DNA of 64,000 nt. Origin: Blasia pusilla (Eukaryota > Marchantiophyta > Marchantiopsida > Blasiales). The position numbers were made by a program, and so were the translations under genes. The DNA lies in assembly GCA_050084515.1 (NCBI GenBank), contig CM114271.1, forward strand, positions 67,146,001 to 67,210,000. The letters are read 5' to 3'. Positions 1 to 10,113 of the stretch are shown piece after piece; positions within the stretch are counted from its first letter, which is position 1; each line of letters starts with the position of its first letter. The notes beneath the pieces were generated by a model, which was not told the origin of the DNA, ran no database searches, and saw nothing but the letters and a program-made list of their open reading frames with translations.

Positions 1-248
1 CACAGCACTAGAACGAACAAGAAATTCATTTCAATCCATTTGCCTCCAAGGCTGAGTCAAGGTCCCTGGAAGTTCTTCACAGAGGGTAACAACCCAAAAA
101 TCTTACACCTCTGAGCTGATATCCCGTCAGAAAATCATTTTCAATAATACGCAGATGGTCCAAACTGAGGAGAAGAAGGAGTACGCCCAAGGATCATTCT
201 GGCAATAATTTTACAAATCAGTAAGACCATCACAAGTAAGAAACTCAC

Positions 249-3200
249 CCTCTCTGCATAAGATGCTGGATCATCCAGATCCTTTTTTGATGGATACACA
301 ACAGGGAGATACTCAACCTGTTCACATCAAGGGGAAAAGATTGATGAATCAAAACTAACCGTTGAACCCACTCCATAGATCACTGATAAGTTGCACGAAA
401 TTTTCTAAATGTTTTGTGCACTCATGTCTTATCAATGAGCAATAACACACAAGGGCCAGTAAGCACTGCAAGTGAATCACCCAAGGCACTGTCTCACAAG
501 ACTAATCCAACCAGAGATCTAAGATCCCACAATAAGATGAGATCCCCATACGCAGGCACGACATTGGAAAGAAAAGTTTATAAAACAACACGTTGGCTTT
601 ATATCTATTGAAGAGACTGTTGAGTTGCAAATAGAGACGGTAATTGTACTTGAGATTTCTAAGTTTTCTCCCTAAATTGACTGCAAAGATAATCTTCCTG
701 AAAATACAGATTGTCCTCACAATGCAAACCTAGGGGCTAGCAAAGTGACTCAAAATTAACTTTGTGCTTCATCTCACTTTGACACGTTGTCGTTAGATGA
801 CCACAAGGACAAACTTCAGGTTGATAGAACCAATCCACACATCATTCCTACCATGTTTGACCTGATAGACTGCATGTACTTGAAATTTAGAATTACCAGG
901 ATACTGTAGCCTTAATCATCTGTAGATATACATTATACTCGGGGTTGCACAGGTAAGTCATCTATCCCAACGAGGCATGCACAGTAACAATGCAAGAGAC
1001 AAGAAAACATACCTCCATATGATTGGTGACTTGGACCAGCATACGGAATACTAGCTTCCAAACTGAAATGTCTCCCCTACAATTCAAGTCTTCATGACTT
1101 AGAGTGCAATCATAAGTGGGTACTATATTGGTATCACACAAAAGCAACAAAACAACCTTACAAGCTATGAGGAGCTCATCCATCCGTTTGTGATTGACAT
1201 TCTTTCAGGAACAGAAAGCTCAGATTCTTCTGTCACTTATGATGTGACAAGTAGAACCAGCAACCGAACCACATCCTCAAATTTACATTTCATTTTTTCT
1301 GTTCGTGGAAACCATGTATGCTTATAGAACTACTATATGTACAGGTGTGATATTTCTCAGCTAGCAAGTCAAGCACATCTTCACGGTCACAGATACCAAA
1401 CATTGAGATTGTTCAAAAAATTGTCCTGTTTGAAGAAGGTAAGACTTGAACTGCAGTGGGTAATAGCATCTCAGAATATCTTGCGCAAGTGCTGTACATT
1501 GTGTCTAGCTATAGTGTAAAGTAGGTGCAATGTGGGTCAATATGACCGTCTGCCCATCATGAAACTTCATTCCAAGGCATTGAATTGCTATACCAGGAAA
1601 TGTCGAAGTGTACGAAGGGATAGCGAACAACTACCGGCTGGACTGCAACACCCGACCTAAAAGCCCCGAGCTTGAAGGAGATAAGTGCTCTTCCATTTGT
1701 AGTAGTTCCCTCCGGAAACAGCAATACTCGGGGGTAATCATTGCATGACGCCTTTGTCTGCATTGGCATGCTTCGGCATGACAAGATGTGAACAGCAACT
1801 TAAATAAAGTAACTCACATAACAAGAGACTGATACATGCAAATCAATTGAACCATGGAATCAGTGGTTGATGACTAGGAATGCTGGAATCAACTAAGTTT
1901 ATGTACAGACCAGCTACCAGTTGTGCATGTGTGAACAAATAGCCGAACCCCACAATAGACTCTGTTACAAGAACTAGACCTATTGAAAGTGAAGGTTCGA
2001 TATCTATTCAAGCAACATCGGAATTTCAGCTTGAAGGTGTGAAACTACAAGTACACTTCCAGGAATTTCTTATGGAAATAACTGTCTGGGCAACCACTAG
2101 AAAGTAATCAATTCCATGGATGTGCATCATGTCGACAGGTACAAGAAGGTACTCATGACAGAAAGCAATAGTCCTGTCAGTAAGCACACCTTGATTTCAA
2201 GGGCAGCATTTCTGCGTGATTCTGGTGATAGTCTGTCGACTACAATAACCTGACAAAGACATGAAAGAAATATCTTAGTAGTAGTAGCAGAAGGCCCAAG
2301 GCTGCGATTAATTAATATGTCAACTTCCGAGGCATCGTGTGCCAGACTTTTAGGGGAACATTCGATTCAAATTTCCCCATTTCTTAGTAACCTCATCCTA
2401 TTGAGGCAGTATTGAAGAGAAACGACGACCACAACAAGTTGTTGCTCATCTTGGTAAAAAGTCAGCATAAGCATGAATAGGTCGTCAAGATGCATGTACA
2501 CTTGACGGAACTTCACGAAATTTCAGTAAAATCCTCCCATCAGAAAATTACACAGAAATTGAAGTTCAATTCAAGCCTGTGGACGTAGAAAAAGGGCCGA
2601 GTGAATAAATGCATGAATGAAGACATACAAGGAAAAGTTGTACAGCATAAAATGTCACCAGCCCATCAGAGAAGAGAAACCCCACCTCCATGGCCCGAAT
2701 GATGGGCCCGACGAGGAAGATGTCATCATGAGAAGTCGAGCTTACAAAGATGGGGAGCATGGTCCAGAAGTGATAAATAGGGTCTATGAAAGAAACATGG
2801 TTGGAAACGACAATGGGAGCCACTTCCCTTGGGGCAGGACGCCCAATGCGACGTATCCAATGAAACCTGCCAAATGCAAATTACGTATTCTGTCAAGGGT
2901 CCATAGCGCTACAGGAAGAAAATTCCATGATACTTTTGATAGTCAATATCCAGTACGGGACAACTCCACATCGCATATAGAGATATAACCATCAAACCAG
3001 AGACCGCTAATAGATGTTGCATGTATGATCAATGCACATGTGCCCTTTGTTGTGTCATGTGCTGCCACGTTTCCCGATCATCCGAACTTCTAATCCTCGT
3101 TTAAGGATGACGGAAGGAAAGAACCATATTTCGATAACCATTCAACACGGATTCGGTCTTAAAAAATGGAGACCTCTGTCTCGTGTACGTGCAACGGGCT

Positions 3201-3968
3201 ACTTACGGATCCCTCCAAACAACACCGACCTAGCTATTGAAAGAATACGCTTGAATCGGTGATTCCTTGTGAACAGGCCGTTCTACCTCTTTTCGGCAAA
3301 GAAAAGGCCCTCTCGAAGACCTTCTATGCCACAATCCAAACCTTCCAATCTCTCGAAATATGTAAGGGGAGTAAAGCTGATCAGAGTTCCCTGGCCAAGA
3401 ATGCGTTGGGGGTGTAGATGGACTGCCATATAACCTTGACCGTAAGCCACACACAGAGGTGAAGGTCTAAATCCGCGAAATTAGAAGACATTCAATTCAT
3501 AAGAAATACATGCTACTGAGGTTTAAGGCTTCACCCGAAACAGAAGAGAACTGCGCGTCCACAAAACCGGGTGACACAAAACATGTGCCTCCGCCACTTG
3601 GGCATCGGCGCATCCTTCTTCGTATATCCAGCCAACGCAATCTTCGTGGCTATAAGCCCCACCAGAAGTACTAGCGCTGTCGACAGAATTCTCAAAACCA
3701 GAATAGGAAGTAAAATGATCGTCTTCAGCCATTCGTACAATCCAACTATTTGTGGCGTCTTATTCCGAAACGGATCAATAGCAATCTGCTTTCCGAGCAC
3801 GGGCACCTCTCCAAAGATCGAAATAGCGTGATCCAACCTGCTCTCTCGCAACTGCGCCTCTACCTCTTCATCCGAATCTCTAACTCTCACATCATTCAGA
3901 TCCAAACTCTGTACGTTCTCGTCAGCACTCGACAATAACGGCTTCCTCAAATCCCCCTCCTCCCCCAT
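249..3968 (-). CDS. LPEAT2: Lysophospholipid acyltransferase, LPEAT2-like (5' six exons; 3' end outside window)
   Basis: Acyl-CoA:lysophosphatidylethanolamine acyltransferases re-acylate lysophospholipids at the ER. I derived six exons by matching the reading frame to the plant LPEAT2 family and finding GT/AG borders: 3535-3968, 2686-2866, 2190-2249, 1594-1757, 1013-1076 and 249-317. Phases agree throughout, giving 324 codons without a stop. Exon 1 starts MGEEGDLRKPLL and holds the family block DPFRNKTP..GLYEWLKT and a hydrophobic segment (VLRILSTALVLLVGLIA). Exon 2 has acyltransferase motif I, NHVSFID (NHX4D). Exon 3 begins VIVVDRL (motif II region). Exon 4 has motif III, FPEGTTTNG, and motif IV, VQPVVVRYP. 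Exon 6 reads VEYLPVVYPS and ends at a GTGAGT donor. The EF-hand tail known in LPEAT2 would lie beyond position 1. I see no later exon in 1-248. The gene looks intact as far as it goes. Confidence 0.9.
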
Positions 3969-5201
3969 CCCTTCTCTTGCTCTTACACCCCAATCGATTC
4001 CTGTCTGGTCCTCCTACTCTTCGCGCGTCGATCGCGCCTCTCCCCGTACCGTCCTCCGATCTCCTATCTCCTCTGAGAAACTCTCGTTTCCCGTCGCTCG
4101 TTACGCGACTAAGGTAGCTTTGCTAAAAGCCCTAGATTAGCTTCAAATACAGTCTCTGGTCATGAGTCCGTACTTTAACTTAGCGGCACCCGCACCATCC
4201 TCCTCCACCAAAGGCTTTCTTTCCATCTCTGTAATAAGCCACAATCCACGCGCGCACGCACGAACCAGTTCTCCAAATCCGTCGTAGAAGTGCTGTCTAT
4301 AATTAACCCACGCATGAACATTCCAGCTGTGACATTCTTTTACTGCAGTGTCGGTTTCATGGTCGTCAGAACCGACGTGAGAATTTGATCGAAAAGGGGA
4401 GGCAACGAGCCCTCTCTTCGCCTGTTTTCGCGGCGTTGCAGATCCAATTGAATGGGCCACTTGCCGAGTCACGTTCGGTAACTAAAGATCTCATTACCTC
4501 TTGAACCCTTCCCCTCTCCGCCAGTTTCGTGACATGATTGCAGAGAAGTACTTCATGATGTGAAAGCGTTTCTCAGACCTTTCAGATTTTTTCTTTCTCC
4601 CCGAGAATTACGATAATCTGTCGGGAAAAAAAGTCTTTTGACGGGAAACGGGTGGATTACTTAACTTCAATGCGAATCTTTCGGTAGGTAATCCGGAGCA
4701 TAAAACTTTAGCCTTAGCACAGTAATGTAAGGAATGTAATGGACGTAGTTCAAGGTAGTTGTTCATCTCGGTAATTGTCCGAGAATCTCAAAGTCTTGAC
4801 CACATTTGAATTTTTGATACTGAATTGTCAAAATGTTTACTGGTATTCGAATTTCTACATCTTTTGATATGAACAATTAAAGAAAAAACACATTCGGGGA
4901 CTTGAATGAAACTTTTTCCCCTAAACTCAACTCCCTTGGAAATATCTTTATAGGAAAGATATTTAAGACGACAATCCAGGATCCTCGTGGATAAACATGG
5001 ACTCTAGGTGAATTTTTGGACACAGCTATGTTTATGGTTCTCTTAGTCTTTCAGGGCGGCACGTCTCCAGGAGCTGGAAGATGCTCAGCATTGGCAAAGT
5101 TAAGTCTGGCAACCTCCTCTCTGCCATCAGCATCTGCCTAAATGCAGAAGATACCCCATTTAGGCAAACACTACCACGCTAGGGCAAATAGGATGTACTA
5201 G
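3969..5201 (-). promoter_or_regulatory. Leader and upstream region of the LPEAT2-like gene
   Basis: About 1.2 kb between the ATG at 3968 and the next gene-like signal. The first 150 bases have strong purine/pyrimidine strand bias, fitting a transcribed leader, and the rest is mixed. No clear TATA box was found. An open frame on the minus strand (4143-4472) includes the run NVHAWVNYRQHFYDGFGELV, but it lacks a start ATG at its head and I do not recognise it. An exon-like stretch at about 5061-5151 (minus) follows a good acceptor and encodes REEVARLNFANAEHLPAP before a stop. It could be the 3' exon of the next gene upstream. Confidence 0.3.
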
Positions 5202-5501
5202 TCATGGAGTAAAAGCATCAACGAACTGTGTCAGGATGGGTCGAGCTCCTTCAAACTTGAATCCCTTGACCTTCTCCGGCCAAATACACAGCCAACGACA
5301 CGTCTGGGGTTTTGGGTTAGACTCTTTAGAGAGCCGGCGTTATCCGGGGGACATGACACTTACCGCTGGGTGAGGGACTGTAATCTTCGAAGGCGCCAAA
5401 TCTGTGGTTTGTCCGGACGCACTTGGACGCGGCCTATTAGTATCTGAAATCCAATCGTAAGCTGTAGCGTTCGCTGACGGATCTATCGTCGCGCGAGTCA
5501 T
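5202..5501 (-). CDS. Possible small two-exon gene, function unknown
   Basis: On the minus strand an ATG at 5501 opens 46 codons (MTRATIDPSANATAYDWISD...) ending exactly at a consensus GTAAGT donor (exon 5364-5501). A CAG acceptor at 5304-5306 opens an in-phase second exon (5202-5303) ending in WPEKVKGFKFEGARPILTQF and a few more residues before TGA. The predicted product is 79 residues and matches no family I know. The intron would be only 60 bp, short for a plant. The frame is also open upstream of the ATG for about 25 codons, so the true start may be further 5'. The nearby exon-like stretch at 5061-5151 could be an alternative 3' exon. The evidence is splice signals and phase only. Confidence 0.27.
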
Positions 5502-6840
5502 CGCTGCCCTTCGATCCCGACGATCCCGATGCCAATCCCATCGCGTACAGTTTTCTTCCTCAAAAAGTTGAGTGTGGGCCGCTTACTACTGTAGAAGAAT
5601 GCAGAGTCTGGCATTGAGTCAGAATTCCGATCTAGAACCTTATCTTCGAAAGGGAAAAGGAAGCGAAAATAGAGGCAGATTCAATTCTCGATGTAAATTT
5701 AGCGGGAAGAGTAGAGGATCGACGCTCGGCTTGAAGATTCCGTGGTAACTTCATATGACGCTTGAATTCCACGATGCCTGTAGCAACTAATTCTCGAAAT
5801 AGAATGTTAACGTGAATACGCCCCCGCTCGATTGGGACCGCTTTTGTCGTTCCCAACGTTTCCAACGGCTGAAAATGTCCCCAAAATTTCCAAGTGACAT
5901 ATGGCATCAAGGATCCCTGTTCATTAAATACTTCACACCGCGCACAAAACCTTTCTCCTTCAAACTGTCCGATTGCCCGTCACCAGCACAGCTTCAGTAC
6001 GTTCGTCGGTGTCTGATGACTCTGGTCACTGGTGACACATCGGCGATTCGGAAAGAGCAAGACAGTTGTCCGCGACCCAAGCAAGCAAACCTAACGCGGG
6101 GCGCTGCTGTGATCCTTGCTCGGTCCAACTTCTTTCAGCAGCATCGTACGATTCGTATCCACATGCCGTTGGTGGTGCTCGATCTCCCCACCGACATAAC
6201 CCTGCTCTTAAGTGAAATATACACTTTAAAAGAAACTGGGATGGAAAACCCATCGGGAAACAAAGGAGGTGGGGCATAGAGAGCCAAAAAACCCGCGGGC
6301 CGAAATCGGCCCCGAAGAGACAGAATGGGGGGGCCTCCTCCCTGCTCTTTAGGTCGCACATAGGAGGTCGGTGACGTTACCGATTGGATGAGGGATCTGT
6401 TCGATGGAAGTGGAAAGGCAAGATAAAGTCGTCTATGCTCTTATCGCAGTACCCGAGGCTATCTGAGTTTAGGATTGGTTCCGCGCGGCTCGGACACGAA
6501 CTTCCACATCTGTCTACGCTCCAGCGCGATGGCTCTAGAGCACCGGAAGTGCGCATGTATTGACAAGACGTGCATGCCTTACTGATGGCCTGGTCCTGAC
6601 GTCCACCCTTAGACAGCACCCGAAGAGCTGACGGAGATCGAGATGAGCAACGGAAATAACATTCGCGATCGTGCGAGAAACAGGAATGTCGATCTGGTCG
6701 CACCGCAGCGGCCACGGATCACTAACGTAAATGCAGGCGCAGGGCAATTTCGAAGATCTATTCTTTGTACTTCGCGATCACCTCTGTGGCATTTTGACTC
6801 ACAGATCAAAGAAACTTTGAAAAGGAACTAGAGACTTGAA
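5502..6840. other. Unassigned, moderately GC-rich region
   Basis: Base composition is closer to the host genes than to the AT-rich TE zones. Open frames occur on both strands (5812-6279 plus; 5632-5910 and 6377-6715 minus), but none carries a motif I recognise and they overlap each other. It may be promoter or exon sequence of the small gene at 5202-5501, or old unidentified DNA. I cannot support a gene call. Confidence 0.3.
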
Positions 6841-6944
6841 ATCATACATCAAATGAGCTAAACTGTGAAAGTGGACGACAACAACACACTTGAATCATAC
6901 CTAAAAAAACTAAGCTGTGACAGATGATGAGAACACTACCGAGT

Positions 6945-7320
6945 GATTTTGAATCCTAAACGCAATAACCAACGAAAGAAGTCGAGAACAGCTCAACGCA
7001 ACGAGTGTGCGGCCCTTTGAGAGGGTGGGGAGAAGTAATTATCAAACTAGACAAGAAGGAGAGAAAATAACACGAAGAGAACTTGTAAGGGCCGTAACAA
7101 GTGAGGAAACCAGAAAATATCCAGCGATTCTGCATCATAAACGCAATGAACTTCGAAAGAAGTGCAGGAAAGGAAGAGGTTACAAGCGGAAACAAAACGA
7201 GCGATTCTGAATCAAATACGCAATAAGTTCCCAAAACAAGTCTAGTACGGCACCAGTAACAAGCGCGGATATTCAAAAGTGTCCAGCGTTTCTGGCCACG
7301 CAATGAACTTCAAAAGAAAT
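6945..7320. repeat. Degenerate short direct repeats
   Basis: A unit of about 36 bases resembling GATTCTGAATC..AAACGCAATGAACTTCGAAAGAAG recurs at roughly 6946, 7126, 7202 and 7286 with substitutions and small gaps. Spacing is irregular (about 75-180 bases), so this is not a clean tandem array. Origin unknown. Confidence 0.45.
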
Positions 7321-7602
7321 CGAGATTAAGAATCTCAAGATTATGATTAGTTCGGGGTTTTGGCGATATCCTCTTCTACGATAATGAATTTGATATTTAA
7401 TATTATCATTTTAATTCATATGTGATATTTTGGAAAAAATCAATTTGAATGGAAAAGGAAAATGATTTCATTAATTAAAATTAACAATTTTAGTTAGTGA
7501 ATATTATTTTGATGGGAAGAGTCATTATTGTTCAAATTTTTGCAGAGGAGTAAAATTATCTTGGAGAGTTGGATATTCCTCCTTAAATAATACCAAACGT
7601 TC

Positions 7603-7629
<27 letters not shown>
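7603..7629. repeat. (AT)n microsatellite
   Basis: About 13 uninterrupted AT dinucleotides, just left of the 180-bp satellite. Confidence 0.95.
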
Positions 7630-7633
<4 letters not shown>

Positions 7634-7634
7634 T

Positions 7635-8850
7635 ATGTTTTTTGGACCGGTGGGATTAAACCTTCTAGTAAAAAATGGTATGTCAATTTTTCTCCAAGTA
7701 TATTTCTCATTGTTTCCAAGCTTTTTTTTTTTATTAATCTGAAATATGAGACATTTTATCCCTTATCTGTATCTACGCATCTTGGAAAGTTTCAATGAAA
7801 ATGGAAATGTGACCAAAAGCCCAAAAAAATATGTGTGTGCTTTTTGGACCCGCTCGATTAAACCTTCTAATTAAAGATATTTTGTCGATCTTTCATCTTG
7901 TCAAAGTGTTTTTATTTGATCTGAAATTTGGAACATTTCATCCATCAAGTGTGTCTAGACATCTTGCAAAGCTTAAATGAAAATGGGGTTGTCACCAAAA
8001 GTCCAAAAAAAAAGAGCGTTTTTTGGATCTGCGTGATTAAACCTTGTAGTCAAAGATGGTCTCGCTATTTTCTTATCTTGTTCAAGTGCTTGGTCTTGAT
8101 AAAAAATTTGAGCCAACTAATCATTCAAGTATATCTAGGCATGTGGCAAGGTTTCAATGAAAATGGAGTTGTAAAAAAACTCCAAAATATATGTAAGTGG
8201 TTTTTGGACCCACTCAATTAAACCTTTTAGCCCAAGATGGTCTGTCCATTCTTCATCTTGTCCGAGTCTTTGGTCTTGATCTGAAATTCGGGAAGATTGA
8301 TTATTCAAGTGTATCTAGACATCTGGAAAAGTTTCCATGAAAATGGAGGTGTGATGGAAAGATAAAAAAATATATAAGTGATTTTTGGACCCGCGCAATT
8401 AAACCTTCTAGCCAAAGACGGTCTTACCATGTTTTGTCTTGTACACGTGTTTTTTCTTGATCTAAAATTTGGGATGATTGATCATTCTAGCATATCCAAG
8501 CATCTAGAAAAGTTTGAATGAAAATGGAGTTGTGATGAAAATCTCTAAAATATATAAGTGGTTTGTGGAACCACGTAATTAAACCTTCTAGTCTGATACT
8601 GTCTGTTCATTTTTCATCTTGTACAAGTGTTTGGTTTTGATATGAAATTCAAGACCATTGATCATTCCATTGTATCTAGATATTTGGTAAAGTGTCAATG
8701 AAAATGGAGGTATGAAAAACTCAAAAATATATAGAAGTGGTTATTGGTCCCACGCGATTAAACCTTATAGCCAAAGACAGTCTAACCATTTTTCATCTTG
8801 TCCACGTGTTTAGTTTTTATCTAAAATTCAAGAAAATTAATCATTCAAGT
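7635..8850. repeat. 180-bp tandem satellite, left arm
   Basis: About 6.7 diverged monomers. The anchor phrase (T)CATTCAAGTGTATCTAGGCAT recurs at about 7771, 7951, 8131, 8311, 8491 and 8671, a spacing of 180-181 bases. Each unit also contains ATTAAACCTTCTAGCC, CATCTTGTCCAAGTGTTTGG and CAATGAAAATGGAGTTGTGA. Monomers differ from one another at many positions, so this is an old array. The array stops mid-monomer at 8850, where TE-derived DNA begins, and resumes at 13825. Confidence 0.9.
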
Positions 8851-8928
8851 TGACATGGCGGGTGTCTCTTCCCATGTAACGCTTTACAAAACTTAGAGAT
8901 ATTAGGATGTTTTGGGTTGAGGATGGCG
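8851..8928. repeat. Scrambled inverted copy of the right border of gypsy copy 1
   Basis: Two blocks here are perfect reverse complements of the right border of the TE block. 8855-8875 (21 bp) matches 13785-13805, and 8904-8928 (25 bp) matches 13800-13824. The two blocks are contiguous at the right border but appear in swapped order here, separated by about 28 bp. Confidence 0.85.
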
Positions 8929-9199
8929 CTCATAGAAGAGCTTCGATGGAACGTGAACATGGAGATAACTCGATATACGAGAATGCGCTATCGTTACGGC
9001 TCCCCACTATTTCACAACTTGGGAAAGTAGGATTTTTTACCTATTTTTCTTCATTTCTATTAATAGAAAAAGATTTCCAGGGGTTGCGCCTCTGGACCCC
9101 CGCGACGCATCAGGGTGTATAGGGTTAGATAATCCTAGTAACGCTACTCTAGAAACCACCTACGTCATATTACTACGATTCCTTCGACGTCTAAGTTGT
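8925..9199 (-). mobile_element. Copia LTR fragment, reverse orientation
   Basis: Matches, in reverse orientation, the LTR of the Copia element at 39148-39615: the AGAAGAGCTTCGATGGAAC block, the CTATTAATAGAAA stretch, and the GGGTTAGATAATCCTAGTAACGC block. It is truncated at both ends. The right end stops at TCTAAGT, exactly where gypsy copy 1 begins with TGTCGTGCG. Confidence 0.8.
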
Positions 9200-9410
9200 C
9201 GTGCGCATATATATCGCTACACAACATACATCGGTGGTCACATCTACACCACACAACACCGATCTTCCCCACACACGGGTCGATCCACACATGAACAAAA
9301 ATCAACTCATACATATACATGGAGATGACACAACCGCCTTCCTAGCTGGCAGTTGGATGCCCCCAACTCTAGATAGAAAATATCACATCTCTCTGACATG
9401 ACCTACTACC

Positions 9411-10104
9411 CTATACACATCTCGGACACATCCATCGTCCTATGGGAACCATATCAAGAGGGGAGGTCAGGCATGACATATGCCATCCTCGAGAACAACC
9501 ATCACATTCCAACATGGTGGCTGCACCCCTCGCAGATCCGCACAACATACACCTCAAGCCTGCAGGTACCACTGCCAAGCTCGGATCCACCGTCCCATCT
9601 ACGTTTGGAAGATGACATGGCGCACAATTGCGCACTTGATCCTTCCAAACCATACCATCCCGTCCCTCCAACATGAGGACTTCGGTCGGTAATACCTCGC
9701 GCACACGTAGGATCGTGCGCCTTGCAGTGACATCTAGCGTCGTGGGTGCCGCCTGCTGTAAATACACGTAATCTCCAGGATGAAATCTACTAATCTCTGG
9801 AGGATAACCTCCTACCACGAATGGCCGCGTACCTCAATGTATCTCTATGTTGGGCAATAGCTAAGTTCTCAAAGGCCATAGGCATAACTCTACGAAAAAC
9901 CTTTGCCCTCTGAGAACATGCTTGTACCCACACATCTGGATCATCAAGATCTAACACCTCCGCCATGTCACGTCGAATCACTGCAGGTAAATCTGGCTCT
10001 CTCCCAAAGAGCAAAAAGTATGATGAAAATGACGCCAAGGATGCATGCCGACTAAAGCGATAACCCATAGCCAACCATGGCAACTGTAGATCCCACTCCC
10101 TCAA
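9411..10104 (-). pseudogene. Integrase C-terminal region and PHD finger (copy 1)
   Basis: Continues the integrase of the 10114-12294 frame after a TAG stop, in two frames joined by a frameshift near 9800. The first part (9790-10104) has LPWLAMGYRFSRHASLASFS and FGREPDLPAV, typical of the DDE core end. The second (9411-9818, 135 residues) begins with a small basic/hydrophobic fold (FHPGDYVYLQQAAPTTLDV), then a complete PHD finger: Cys90, Cys93, Cys105, Cys108, His113, Cys116, Cys131, Cys134 (C4HC3), ending GRWMCPRC at 9417. PHD fingers generally read histone H3 tails. Here the domain occupies the place where chromoviruses carry a chromodomain, so a role in choosing integration sites is inferred. 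Confidence 0.85.
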
Positions 10105-10113
10105 ATGTCCCCG

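Noticed and set aside
2617-2988. 123-codon plus-strand frame
   Set aside because: Antisense of LPEAT2 exon 2, which has the acyltransferase motif and matching splice sites.
5502-6840. Organellar DNA insertion
   Set aside because: GC content and scattered open frames prompted the idea, but no plastid or mitochondrial gene was recognised.
7635-8850. Regularly spaced repeats as a CRISPR-like array
   Set aside because: The 180-bp units are contiguous tandem monomers without unique spacers, in a plant genome.
8907-9122. Plus-strand frame starting MFWVEDG
   Set aside because: It crosses a junction between an inverted border fragment and a Copia LTR, so there is no real gene.
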